Below, one piece after another: positions 1 through 7,089 of a DNA stretch of 15,102 nt. The notes beneath the pieces are model-generated. The model worked only from the letters and a program-made list of their open reading frames with translations, was not told where the DNA came from and did not search any database. Each line of letters starts with the position of its first letter. The stretch's first letter is position 1. Source of the stretch: an uncultured Clostridium sp. (lineage in GTDB: Bacteria > Bacillota > Clostridia > TANB77 > CAG-508); NCBI GenBank assembly GCA_947568605.1, contig CANOPV010000005.1, forward strand, positions 1-15,102, given 5' to 3'. A program made the position numbers and the translations under genes.

Positions 1-2861
1 ATTTAAAAAAAGAAGACGCATATAATCACGAAGTTTTACTATGTATTCAAACAGGCAAAACAATGAACGATATAGATAGAATGAGATTTGATACAGATGA
101 ACTATATATAAAAAGTCAAGAAGAAATGATAGAATACTTTTCAAATTTACCAGAAGTAATAGAAAACACAGTAAAAATTGCAGAAAAATGCAATGTAGAA
201 TTTGAATTTGGAAATACAATATTACCAAATTATGAAGTACCAAAAGAATTTAAAACACACTATGATTATTTTAAAAAATTATGTGATGATGGAATTAAAA
301 AAAGATATGGAGAACAACCATCAGAAGAAATATTAAAAAGAGCAGAATACGAATTATCTGTTATAGAAAAAATGGGATATGTAGATTATTTTCTTATAGT
401 ATGGGACTTTATTAATTATGCAAAATTACAAGGAATACCAGTAGGTCCAGGGCGTGGGTCAGGTGCAGGCTCAATTATAGCATACTCAATAGGAATTACA
501 GACATAGACCCAATAAAATATAATTTGCTTTTTGAAAGATTTTTAAACCCTGAAAGAATAAGTATGCCAGATTTTGATGTTGACTTTTGCTTTGAAAGGA
601 GGCAAGAAGTATTAGACTATGTATCAAAAAAATATGGTAGAGACCACGTATCACAAATAATAACATTTGGAACAATGTCAGCAAGAATGGTAATAAGAGA
701 TGTAGCAAGAGCATTAGACGTACCACTTGCACTTGCAGATAAATTAGCAAAAATGGTACCGATGGAAATACATATAACAATAAAAAAAGCATTAGAACAA
801 AATAGAGAATTTAATGAATTATATGAAACAAATGAAGAAATAAAAAAGTTATTAGATATAGCAATAGCATTAGAAGGTATGCCAAGACAAGCATCAACAC
901 ACGCGTGTGGAGTAGTAATAACAAAAGACCCAGTAGGAGACTATGTACCATTATATGTAAATGAAGGAGTAATATCCACACAATATATAATGACAACCTT
1001 AGAGGAATTAGGTTTATTAAAAATGGACTTTTTAGGGCTTAGAACATTAACAGTTATAGAAGATGCAAAAAAACTTGTAAAACAAACAAGGGGAATAGAT
1101 GTAGAGTTTGATGAAGATATGAACGACCAAAATGTATATAAATTATGGGCATCAGGAAAATCAATAGGAATATTCCAATTTGAAAGTAATGGTATGACAA
1201 ACTTTATGAAAGAATTAAAACCAGACTGCTTAGAAGATATAATAGCAGGAGTTTCATTATATAGACCAGGTCCAATGGATCAAATACCAAGATATATAAA
1301 AAATAAATTAAACCCTGAAAATGCTGAATACACACATCCAGCATTAGAACCAATATTAAATGTAACTTATGGTTGTATGGTATATCAAGAACAAGTTATG
1401 CAAATAGTAAGAGATTTAGCAGGATACTCATTAGGTAGAGCAGATTTAGTAAGAAGAGCAATGGGAAAGAAAAAATTAGATGTAATGGCAAAAGAAAGAC
1501 AATATTTCATATATGGTCAGACAGATGATGACGGAAATATTATTGTACCAGGGTGTATTAGAAATGGCATAGACGAAGATTCTGCAAATAAAATATTTGA
1601 TGAAATGGCAGAATTTGCAAAATATGCATTCAATAAATCACACGCAGCAGCGTATGCTGTTGTATCATATAGAACAGCATATCTAAAAGCATATTATCCA
1701 GAAGAATTTATGGCTGCAACATTAAACAGTTTTTTAGGAAATTTAGATAAAGTTTCTATATATATTAATGAATGTAAAAGTTTAGGAATAGAGATATTAA
1801 AGCCAGACATAAATAAAAGTAATACAAAATTTACAGTAGATAATGGAAAAATAAGATTTGGATTAGGAAGTATAAAAAATGTTGGAATTTCAGCCGTACA
1901 AAATATTGTAAAAGAAAGAGAATCAAACGGAAAATTTGAAAGTTTTACAGATTTTTGCGAAAGAGTACAGGCTGAAACAGTAAATAAAAAAAGTATAGAA
2001 AGTTTAATAAAAGCAGGAGCATTTGATGAATTCGAACAAACAAGAAGTACTTTAATTGCATCTTTTGAAAATATAATAAACACAATACAAGATTCATCTA
2101 AAAAAAGTTTAGCAGGGCAAGTAACAATGTTTGATATTGGTAATAATGATGAAAGTATTAATGAATTAAAATACAAATTCGAAGAAAAAGAAGAATATTC
2201 AGATAAAGAATTATTATCAATGGAAAAAGAAATGTTAGGAATATACATATCAGGACATCCATTAAAAGAACTAAAAGAGCAAATTGAAAATAAAACAAAT
2301 ATAAACACTATGGATATTTTACAAATAAATGAAGAAATGCAAACAACAGGTAAAACTACAAGATATAAAGATGGTCAAATTATAAAATATGCAGGAATAA
2401 TAAACAACATAAAGAAAAGATATACAAAATCAAATAAATTAATGGTTACAGCAACAGTAGAAGACTTATATGGCAGTATAGAAATTATTTTATTTGAAAA
2501 TAATTATACAGATGTTTCAAGTTGTGTTATAGAAGATAATATAGTATTAATTGAGGGAAAATTAAGTGTTAGAGAAGATGAAGATGCAAAAATTGTAGTA
2601 AGAAAAATAAAAAATTTCTCAGAAGCAGAAAATGAAAATAAAAGAGAATTTAAAATTTTGACTATAAATATAACCAATATGGAAGAAACAGTAAAAAATA
2701 AACTAAGAGGAGCATTAAGATTTTTTAATGGAGATAGAAATAATATGCCTGTACAAATACAAGATGGAGACACTATAAAAAAATGTGGTGCAATCTATTT
2801 AACACAAGACATTTTAAAACAATTTGAAGAAATAGTAGGAAAAGAAAATATAAAAATGTGA
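1..2861 (+). CDS. dnaE: DNA polymerase III alpha subunit DnaE, 5'-truncated by the window edge
   Basis: Replicative polymerase catalytic subunit (family C). The reading frame is open from base 3 (LKKEDAYNHEVLLCIQTGKT, then MNDIDR), so the ATG at 63 is internal and the true start lies outside the window. About 953 residues are visible; bacterial DnaE is usually about 1,150, so mainly the N-terminal PHP domain is missing. Numbering from the first full codon, the palm carries catalytic aspartates in PDFDVDF (D190, D192) and in KMDFLGL (D342); the 150-residue spacing fits the family. Fingers motifs such as YQEQVMQI and ADLVRRAMGKKK follow, then a helix-hairpin-helix (GLGSIKNVGISA, about 620-640) and an OB fold (about 795-870). 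The stop is TGA. No clear terminator follows, and a new promoter begins nine bases downstream. Identity is certain. It resembles the DnaE type rather than PolC. Confidence 0.97.
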   Translation, partial: LKKEDAYNHEVLLCIQTGKTMNDIDRMRFDTDELYIKSQEEMIEYFSNLPEVIENTVKIAEKCNVEFEFGNTILPNYEVPKEFKTHYDYFKKLCDDGIKKRYGEQPSEEILKRAEYELSVIEKMGYVDYFLIVWDFINYAKLQGIPVGPGRGSGAGSIIAYSIGITDIDPIKYNLLFERFLNPERISMPDFDVDFCFERRQEVLDYVSKKYGRDHVSQIITFGTMSARMVIRDVARALDVPLALADKLAKMVPMEIHITIKKALEQNREFNELYETNEEIKKLLDIAIALEGMPRQASTHACGVVITKDPVGDYVPLYVNEGVISTQYIMTTLEELGLLKMDFLGLRTLTVIEDAKKLVKQTRGIDVEFDEDMNDQNVYKLWASGKSIGIFQFESNGMTNFMKELKPDCLEDIIAGVSLYRPGPMDQIPRYIKNKLNPENAEYTHPALEPILNVTYGCMVYQEQVMQIVRDLAGYSLGRADLVRRAMGKKKLDVMAKERQYFIYGQTDDDGNIIVPGCIRNGIDEDSANKIFDEMAEFAKYAFNKSHAAAYAVVSYRTAYLKAYYPEEFMAATLNSFLGNLDKVSIYINECKSLGIEILKPDINKSNTKFTVDNGKIRFGLGSIKNVGISAVQNIVKERESNGKFESFTDFCERVQAETVNKKSIESLIKAGAFDEFEQTRSTLIASFENIINTIQDSSKKSLAGQVTMFDIGNNDESINELKYKFEEKEEYSDKELLSMEKEMLGIYISGHPLKELKEQIENKTNINTMDILQINEEMQTTGKTTRYKDGQIIKYAGIINNIKKRYTKSNKLMVTATVEDLYGSIEIILFENNYTDVSSCVIEDNIVLIEGKLSVREDEDAKIVVRKIKNFSEAENENKREFKILTINITNMEETVKNKLRGALRFFNGDRNNMPVQIQDGDTIKKCGAIYLTQDILKQFEEIVGKENIKM

Positions 2862-2869
2862 TTAAAAAT

Positions 2870-2898
2870 TTGACTTTTTAGGTAAAATATATTATAAT
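2870..2898 (+). promoter_or_regulatory. Sigma-A promoter for the zinc-ribbon gene
   Basis: TTGACT at 2870-2875 and TATAAT at 2893-2898 are separated by exactly 17 bases, a near-consensus housekeeping promoter. Transcription would start near 2905, giving a leader of about 68 nt. The unit therefore appears to be transcribed independently of dnaE. Confidence 0.8.
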
Positions 2899-2946
2899 AT
2901 TTACATAATACTTAGGTATTGTAATAAGCAACACACCAATTTAAAA

Positions 2947-2958
2947 TGTCAATTGACA
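2947..2958. promoter_or_regulatory. 12-bp perfect palindrome in the 5' leader
   Basis: TGTCAATTGACA is a perfect palindrome abutting the Shine-Dalgarno (AAGGAGG, 2958-2964) and lying about 45 bases downstream of the predicted start site. It could be a dimeric repressor operator with TGTCAA half-sites, or a short RNA hairpin beside the ribosome site. A 12-bp palindrome can also occur by chance. Confidence 0.3.
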
Positions 2959-2972
2959 AGGAGGATTTCAAG

Positions 2973-3410
2973 ATGAAAGTTGAAACAGCAAATTATGTGT
3001 GTTCCATTTGTGGAAAACGGCATGTAAAACTTTGGCGTCATGGTATGTATATCGGTCAATTAATCTGTGCAGAATGTGCAGAAAAACGGTACTATCCAAA
3101 CGACGAATACGATGAAACAGTTTGGAAAAAGGAAGGAGAAGGGTATATAGGAAGAACTACTGGAAATAAACTTCCTTTACCTGAATGGAAAGTTGATGAA
3201 AAAGGTCGTGTTCCTTCATATCTAGGACCTGGACCTGAAGGAGAACCAGAAAGAAAAACAAATAAACTTGTCATTAATTGTTCTTCAGATGATTTACCAG
3301 TACGTTGTATGATGGTACCAGCGTATCCTGATGAAGATGGAGACTTTTGGGAAGATGACTCAGTGCCGGAAGAAATCTGCAAATGGTGGGAAGAATTGCC
3401 TACAAGATAA
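2973..3410 (+). CDS. Zinc-ribbon hypothetical protein, 145 aa
   Basis: Function not recognised. The ATG at 2973 is preferred over the in-frame ATG at 2946 because AAGGAGG (2958-2964) sits 8 bases upstream of it, while 2946 has no ribosome site. The N-terminus has two CxxC knuckles, CSICGKRH (from about residue 10) and CAECAEKR (from about residue 32), a probable single zinc-binding module. The rest is acidic and tryptophan-rich, with WEDD and WWEEL near the C-terminus, and shows no membrane segment or signal peptide. Composition differs from the neighbours: CGG and CGT arginine codons and more G and C, against almost exclusive AGA elsewhere, which suggests recent acquisition. It is a single-gene unit with its own promoter and terminator. 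Similar small zinc-knuckle proteins are common in phage and conjugative elements, but no mobility gene is visible here. Confidence 0.75.
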   Translation: MKVETANYVCSICGKRHVKLWRHGMYIGQLICAECAEKRYYPNDEYDETVWKKEGEGYIGRTTGNKLPLPEWKVDEKGRVPSYLGPGPEGEPERKTNKLVINCSSDDLPVRCMMVPAYPDEDGDFWEDDSVPEEICKWWEELPTR

Positions 3411-3420
3411 AGTGGCAAAG

Positions 3421-3460
3421 AAACAAGCATTGAATCTTTTTAGATTTGATGCTTGTTTTT
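3421..3460 (+). terminator. Rho-independent terminator of the zinc-ribbon gene
   Basis: AAACAAGCAT (3421-3430) pairs perfectly with ATGCTTGTTT (3449-3458). Inside it AATCT pairs with AGATT around a TTTT loop, and a T-run follows. It starts 10 bases after the stop codon. Confidence 0.9.
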
Positions 3461-3500
3461 CGATATTTGGTTGATTTTCTAATGAATAAAAAAGATTACT

Positions 3501-3742
3501 ATTCAGACTAAAAAATATTTAAAGCGAAGCGTGAGGCGAAAATTATCTTTTTTAACATTTTATTTAATGAAATTCGAACTAAAATGTATTTAAAAATTGC
3601 TTTTGCGGGCGACAACGTCGCGTAGCGATTGGAGCCAAAAGCATATTTTTAAATGTTTTAGTGAAGAATTGAATGTTTGTTTTAATTTAAAAAATAATTT
3701 TAAGCCGAAGATAGCGTAGCAGAATAAATAATTAGTCTGAAT
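3501..3742 (+). repeat. Long fold-back repeat, copy A
   Basis: Non-coding element folding on itself along most of its length. Ends: ATTCAGACTAA (3501-3511) and TTAGTCTGAAT (3732-3742) are perfect inverted repeats. Next, GGCGAAAATTATCTTTTTT (from 3535) faces a near-complement at about 3685-3704 that ends in AAGCC. At the centre, ATTTAAAAATTGCTTTTG (3588-3605) pairs with CAAAAGCATATTTTTAAAT (3636-3654), leaving a 30-nt apex that contains GCGACAACGTCGC. The roughly 199-nt core (3523-3721) recurs almost unchanged at 6877-7075 and, decayed and inverted, near 12331 and 14001. There is no open reading frame. It could be a MITE-like mobile palindrome or a conserved structured RNA. Confidence 0.85.
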
Positions 3743-3768
3743 TGAAAATAAAAGATTGTTTAAAAGAC

Positions 3769-3797
3769 TAGACATTTTGCAATTAATATTATACAAT
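3769..3797 (+). promoter_or_regulatory. Sigma-A-like promoter of a short transcript
   Basis: TAGACA at 3769-3774 and TACAAT at 3792-3797 are 17 bases apart, each 5 of 6 to consensus. It would start a transcript near 3804 that meets a strong terminator at 3897-3937, giving an RNA of about 130 nt. Confidence 0.6.
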
Positions 3798-3825
3798 ATT
3801 AATAAGTGATTTGAGGTGGTAAATT

Positions 3826-3867
3826 GTGTCAACCACGCACCTATTATATAGGTCAAAAGAGATGTAG
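3826..3867 (+). CDS. Putative 13-residue leader peptide
   Basis: A GTG start 7 bases after GAGGTGG (3813-3819) opens a frame encoding MSTTHLLYRSKEM, ending at TAG. The Arg-Ser-Lys triplet matches the general +X+ pattern (Arg/Lys-X-Arg/Lys) known to favour macrolide-dependent ribosome stalling in some erm leaders. Three residues are weak evidence on their own. A second mini-frame, ATG at 3871 to TAA at 3894 (MIHLQNN), starts 3 bases after this stop and could be translated by reinitiation. The frames overlap the competing hairpins, so translation would affect folding. Expression is unproven. Confidence 0.3.
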   Translation: MSTTHLLYRSKEM

Positions 3868-3896
3868 GAAATGATACACCTACAAAATAACTAAAA

Positions 3897-3937
3897 AATA
3901 ATAGCAAAGCAACCAAAAATTGCTTTGTTATTATTTT
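3897..3937 (+). terminator. Strong terminator, possibly an attenuator
   Basis: AATAATAGCAAAGCAA (3897-3912) pairs over 16 positions, with one G-T wobble, with TTGCTTTGTTATTATT (3920-3935) around the loop CCAAAAA, followed by Ts. The A-rich left flank means it could also work on the other strand. Confidence 0.85.
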
Positions 3938-3976
3938 AAACATTAATATTTGCTAAAATTATGTGAATTTTATGTG

Positions 3977-4007
3977 AAAAAAGTATTTCTTCTTGAAATA
4001 CTTTTTT
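3977..4007. terminator. Second hairpin terminator, likely bidirectional
   Basis: AAAAAAGTATTTC (3977-3989) and GAAATACTTTTTT (3995-4007) are perfectly complementary around TTCTT. With A-run and T-run symmetric, it should terminate in either direction. It insulates the ABC transporter gene from anything upstream unless it is itself regulated. Confidence 0.85.
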
Positions 4008-4035
4008 AATTGTGTTAAGATAGTATAAGACATTT

Positions 4036-4066
4036 TTGAAATGGGATAAAAAGGAAATATTATAAT
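4036..4066 (+). promoter_or_regulatory. Probable promoter of the MacB-like transporter
   Basis: TTGAAA (4036-4041) is followed by TATTAT (4058-4063, 16-base spacer) or TATAAT (4061-4066, 19-base spacer). It lies after the second terminator and about 40 bases before the start codon. The surrounding AT richness makes the exact -10 uncertain. Confidence 0.45.
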
Positions 4067-4106
4067 AATATAAATTATAATAACTTTAAGAGAGGAGAAA
4101 ATATTT

Positions 4107-6707
4107 ATGCTAAAATTAAAAGACATAAAGAAAAATTACTTATCAGGAGATAACGAGGTTCAAGCATTAAAAGGAATAGATATACAATTTAGAAAAAGTG
4201 AATTTGTATCAATATTAGGTCAAAGTGGTTGTGGAAAAACAACCTTATTAAACATAATTGGAGGACTAGATAGATACACAAGTGGAGACTTAATTATAAA
4301 TGGAAAATCTACAAAAGAATTCAAAAGTAGAGACTGGGACGCCTACCGTAATTACTCAGTAGGATTTGTATTTCAAAACTATAATTTAATACCACATCAA
4401 ACAGTATTATCAAATGTAGAATTAGCACTTACACTTTCAGGAGTATCAAAAGAAGAAAGAAGAAAAAGAGCAATAAAAGCATTAGAAGATGTAGGGTTAA
4501 AAGAACAAATACATAAAAAACCAAACCAAATGTCAGGAGGTCAAATGCAAAGAGTTGCAATAGCAAGAGCATTAGTAAACGACCCAGACATAATACTAGC
4601 AGACGAACCAACAGGAGCATTAGATACAGTAACTAGTGTACAAATAATGGAAATACTAAAAGAAATATCAAAAAATAAATTAATAATAATGGTAACACAT
4701 AACCCAGAACTTGCTGAAAAATACTCATCAAGAGTTATAAAAGTATTAGATGGAAAAGTAATAGACGATTCAAACCCTTATACTGATGAAGAAGCCGAGA
4801 ATGAAGAAAAGCAAGTTGCAAAAACAGGAAAAACATCAATGAACTTTTTAACAGCATTATCATTAAGTTTAAATAACTTAATGACTAAAAAAGGAAGAAC
4901 ACTATTAACAGCATTTGCAGGAAGTATTGGAATTATAGGAATAGCACTTATACTATCACTATCAAATGGTGTTCAAAATTATATAAATAGAGTAGAAGAA
5001 GACACATTATCATCATATCCAATCACAATAGAAGAAGAAACAATAGACTTTTCAAGTATGATACAAGTTATGATGGGAGAAAGTACAGATAATTCAGTAC
5101 AAAAAGAAGAAGGAAAAATTCATTCAAGAAATATAATGAATAAAATGTTAAGCACATTATCTGCGAAAATTCAAACAAACAATTTAAAAGAATTTAAAGA
5201 GTATTTAGAAAATGGAGATAACAGAATAAAAAACAGTGCTAATGCTATACAATACGGTTATGACTTAAATTTAAATGTATATAAAGAAGACACAACAGAT
5301 GGAATATTAAAAGTAAATCCAAGTCAAATAATGAGTGCAATTGGAATGGATGCAATGGTAGAACAACAATCACAATTTTCAATGGGAGCATCGTTTACAT
5401 CAACAGATGTATTCACAGAATTATTAGACAATGATGAGTTATTAAAATCGCAATATGAATTAATAGAAGGAAATTGGCCTACAAAATATGATGAAGTAGT
5501 GTTAATAGTAAATGAAGATAACCAAATAAGCGATTATACATTATACTCATTAGGATTAATGAGTCAAAAAGAATTGTCAGACAGTTTTAAGAAAATACAA
5601 AAAGGTGAAATTATAGAAGAAAAAGAAGAAACAAGTTATAGTTATGATGATTTCTTAAATCTAAATTTTAAATTATTATTAAACACAGACTATTATAAAA
5701 AGGAAAATGGAATTTGGATTGATAAATCAAAAGATGAAGACTATATGAAAGAAAAAATTGCAAATGCAGAATCAATAAAAATAGTAGGAATAATTAAACC
5801 AAGTTCAGAAAGTGTTATTGGAGATACATCAGGATTAATAGGATATAAAAAAGAATTAACAGAATATGTAATAAACGAAATAAATAATACTGATATAGTA
5901 AAAGAACAAAAAGATAATCAAGAAGTAAATGTATTTACAGGATTAAAATTTGATGCAAATAATGCGACTTCAACAAATACATTTGACTATTCGACATTAA
6001 CAAAAGAACAAAGAGCATATATGTCAACTCTAAGTCAAGAGCAATTAACAGAATTAATGTCAGCATATTCATCAAATTTAGGTGTAACCTATGAAGAAAA
6101 TTTATTAAAAATAGGTTCAGTCGATTTAGATAAACCTAGTTCAATAAATATATATCCTAAAAACTTTGAAGAAAAAGAAAATATAGAAAAAGCAATATCA
6201 GATTATAACAAGAAACAAGAAGAAGATGGAAAAGAAGATAATGTTATAACTTATAATGATATTGTAGGAACAATGATGAATTCTGTAACAAATATAATAG
6301 ATGTTATAAGTTATGTATTAATAGCATTTGTTTCAATATCACTTGTAGTTTCTTCAATAATGATAGGTATTATAACATATATATCTGTTCTTGAAAGAAC
6401 AAAAGAAATTGGAATTTTAAGAGCAATTGGTGCATCTAAAAAAGATATTTCAAGAGTATTCAACGCCGAAACGTTTATTGTAGGTTTAACAGCAGGTATT
6501 CTAGGAATATTAGTAACAGTATTATTAAATATACCAATTAATATAATTATAAAAGGTATAGTAGGAATTTCTAATGTATCTGCATTACCATTTGCTGGTG
6601 GAGTTATATTAATAATAATTAGTATGATATTAACAGTAGTTGCAGGTATTTTACCTTCAAAAATGGCAGCGAAGAAAGACCCAGTTGAAGCTTTACGCAC
6701 AGAATAA
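4107..6707 (+). CDS. MacB-like ABC exporter, fused ATPase and FtsX-type permease
   Basis: An 866-aa protein combining an N-terminal nucleotide-binding domain with a C-terminal permease. The ATPase has Walker A GQSGCGKTT (38-46), signature SGGQMQR (from 143), Walker B LADE (D166, E167) and H-loop H198. One membrane helix follows at about 265-285, then an outside domain of roughly 430 residues. Three C-terminal helices and the FtsX-family motif ERTKEIGILRAIGASKKDI come next, and the protein ends PVEALRTE. This four-helix layout with a large external domain is that of MacB/LolE-type mechanotransmission transporters, which usually move peptides, lipids or antibiotics out of the membrane without the substrate crossing it. 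AGGAG (4093-4097) lies 9 bases before the ATG. No membrane-fusion partner is visible. Substrate unknown. Confidence 0.9.
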   Translation: MLKLKDIKKNYLSGDNEVQALKGIDIQFRKSEFVSILGQSGCGKTTLLNIIGGLDRYTSGDLIINGKSTKEFKSRDWDAYRNYSVGFVFQNYNLIPHQTVLSNVELALTLSGVSKEERRKRAIKALEDVGLKEQIHKKPNQMSGGQMQRVAIARALVNDPDIILADEPTGALDTVTSVQIMEILKEISKNKLIIMVTHNPELAEKYSSRVIKVLDGKVIDDSNPYTDEEAENEEKQVAKTGKTSMNFLTALSLSLNNLMTKKGRTLLTAFAGSIGIIGIALILSLSNGVQNYINRVEEDTLSSYPITIEEETIDFSSMIQVMMGESTDNSVQKEEGKIHSRNIMNKMLSTLSAKIQTNNLKEFKEYLENGDNRIKNSANAIQYGYDLNLNVYKEDTTDGILKVNPSQIMSAIGMDAMVEQQSQFSMGASFTSTDVFTELLDNDELLKSQYELIEGNWPTKYDEVVLIVNEDNQISDYTLYSLGLMSQKELSDSFKKIQKGEIIEEKEETSYSYDDFLNLNFKLLLNTDYYKKENGIWIDKSKDEDYMKEKIANAESIKIVGIIKPSSESVIGDTSGLIGYKKELTEYVINEINNTDIVKEQKDNQEVNVFTGLKFDANNATSTNTFDYSTLTKEQRAYMSTLSQEQLTELMSAYSSNLGVTYEENLLKIGSVDLDKPSSINIYPKNFEEKENIEKAISDYNKKQEEDGKEDNVITYNDIVGTMMNSVTNIIDVISYVLIAFVSISLVVSSIMIGIITYISVLERTKEIGILRAIGASKKDISRVFNAETFIVGLTAGILGILVTVLLNIPINIIIKGIVGISNVSALPFAGGVILIIISMILTVVAGILPSKMAAKKDPVEALRTE

Positions 6708-6717
6708 ATTCAAACAA

Positions 6718-6840
6718 ATTCAAACAATAATCAGCATCTTGCGGAGTTATTCCAAATATTCAAAATGCTTAACGTGCGAAAAGCACGCCTCCGCTTTTGA
6801 AATTTGGAATGCCTTGCAATATACTAATTCTTGTTTGAAT
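6718..6840. repeat. 123-bp fold-back element
   Basis: The ends ATTCAAACAA (6718-6727) and TTGTTTGAAT (6831-6840) are perfect inverted repeats. Inside, ATTCCAAATATTCAAAA (6749-6765) pairs with TTTTGAAATTTGGAAT (6795-6810), and the apex is CGTGC-GAAAA-GCACG (6773-6787). GCGGAG (6741-6746) is also complementary to CTCCGC (6789-6794), a pairing that crosses the main stem and so offers a pseudoknot or alternative fold. A short open frame crossing it is not convincing as a gene. Confidence 0.7.
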
Positions 6841-6858
6841 GAAAAAAGGCTACATATT

Positions 6859-7089
6859 TAAATTTACTGCTATAATAGCGAAGCGTAAGGCGAAAATTAT
6901 TTTTTTAATATTTTATTTAATGAAATTCGAACTAAAATGTATTTAAAAATTGCTTTTGCGGGCAACAACGTCTAAGTAGCGATTGGAGCCAAAAGCATAT
7001 TTTTAAATGTTTTAGTGAAGAATTGAATGTTTGTTTTAATTAAAAAGATAATTTTAAGCCGAAGATAGCAAAGCAAAAAAGTAAATTTA
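6859..7089 (+). repeat. Long fold-back repeat, copy B
   Basis: Core nearly identical to copy A over about 199 nt, with roughly ten differences concentrated at the apex (GCAACAACGTCTAAG in place of GCGACAACGTCGCG) and in the right arm. The outer ends, TAAATTTACT (6859-6868) and AGTAAATTTA (7080-7089), are perfect inverted repeats but unrelated in sequence to those of copy A. It sits upstream of the heterodimeric exporter gene. Confidence 0.85.
6868..6876 (+). promoter_or_regulatory. Possible extended -10 promoter at the left edge of copy B
   Basis: TGCTATAAT fits an extended -10 (TGnTATAAT), with no good -35. If used, transcription would run through copy B into the exporter gene at 7126. Weak evidence in such AT-rich DNA. 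Confidence 0.25.

Larger units (their letters stand above)
3804..3937 (+). ncRNA. Candidate attenuator leader or small RNA
   Basis: The region lies between a promoter (3769-3797) and a terminator. Three hairpins precede the terminator: GTGGT/ACCAC (3816-3820 with 3832-3836), ACCTAT/ATAGGT with loop TAT (3839-3853), and TGTAGG/CCTACA with a 10-nt loop (3863-3868 with 3879-3884). ACCTA occurs twice and TAGG twice, so the second and third hairpins can exchange partners, as in an attenuator. A well-spaced GAGGTGG ribosome site and a 13-codon frame lie inside. No known riboswitch class fits. The boundaries are inferred. Confidence 0.45.

Noticed and set aside
1694..2308. 204-aa minus-strand frame within dnaE, and similar long minus-strand frames within the ABC genes
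   Set aside because: These are hydrophobic shadows produced by A-rich codon use on the other strand, without ribosome sites or promoters.
2946..2972. Upstream in-frame ATG for the zinc-ribbon gene
   Set aside because: It lacks a ribosome site and would place AAGGAGG inside the coding sequence. The ATG at 2973 has ideal spacing.
3863..3894. preQ1-I riboswitch resemblance (GTAGG stem, CCTAC, A-rich tail ending ACTAA)
   Set aside because: The loop has no segment that pairs with the ACTAA tail, the loop consensus is absent, and no queuosine gene lies downstream.
6640..6861. 73-aa open frame on the plus strand
   Set aside because: It overlaps the end of the MacB-like gene in another frame and runs through the 123-bp palindrome. 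There is no ribosome site or family resemblance.
3501..7089. CRISPR array or IS element with transposase
   Set aside because: The repeats are long, palindromic and far apart, without regular spacers, and contain no coding sequence or cas/transposase gene.
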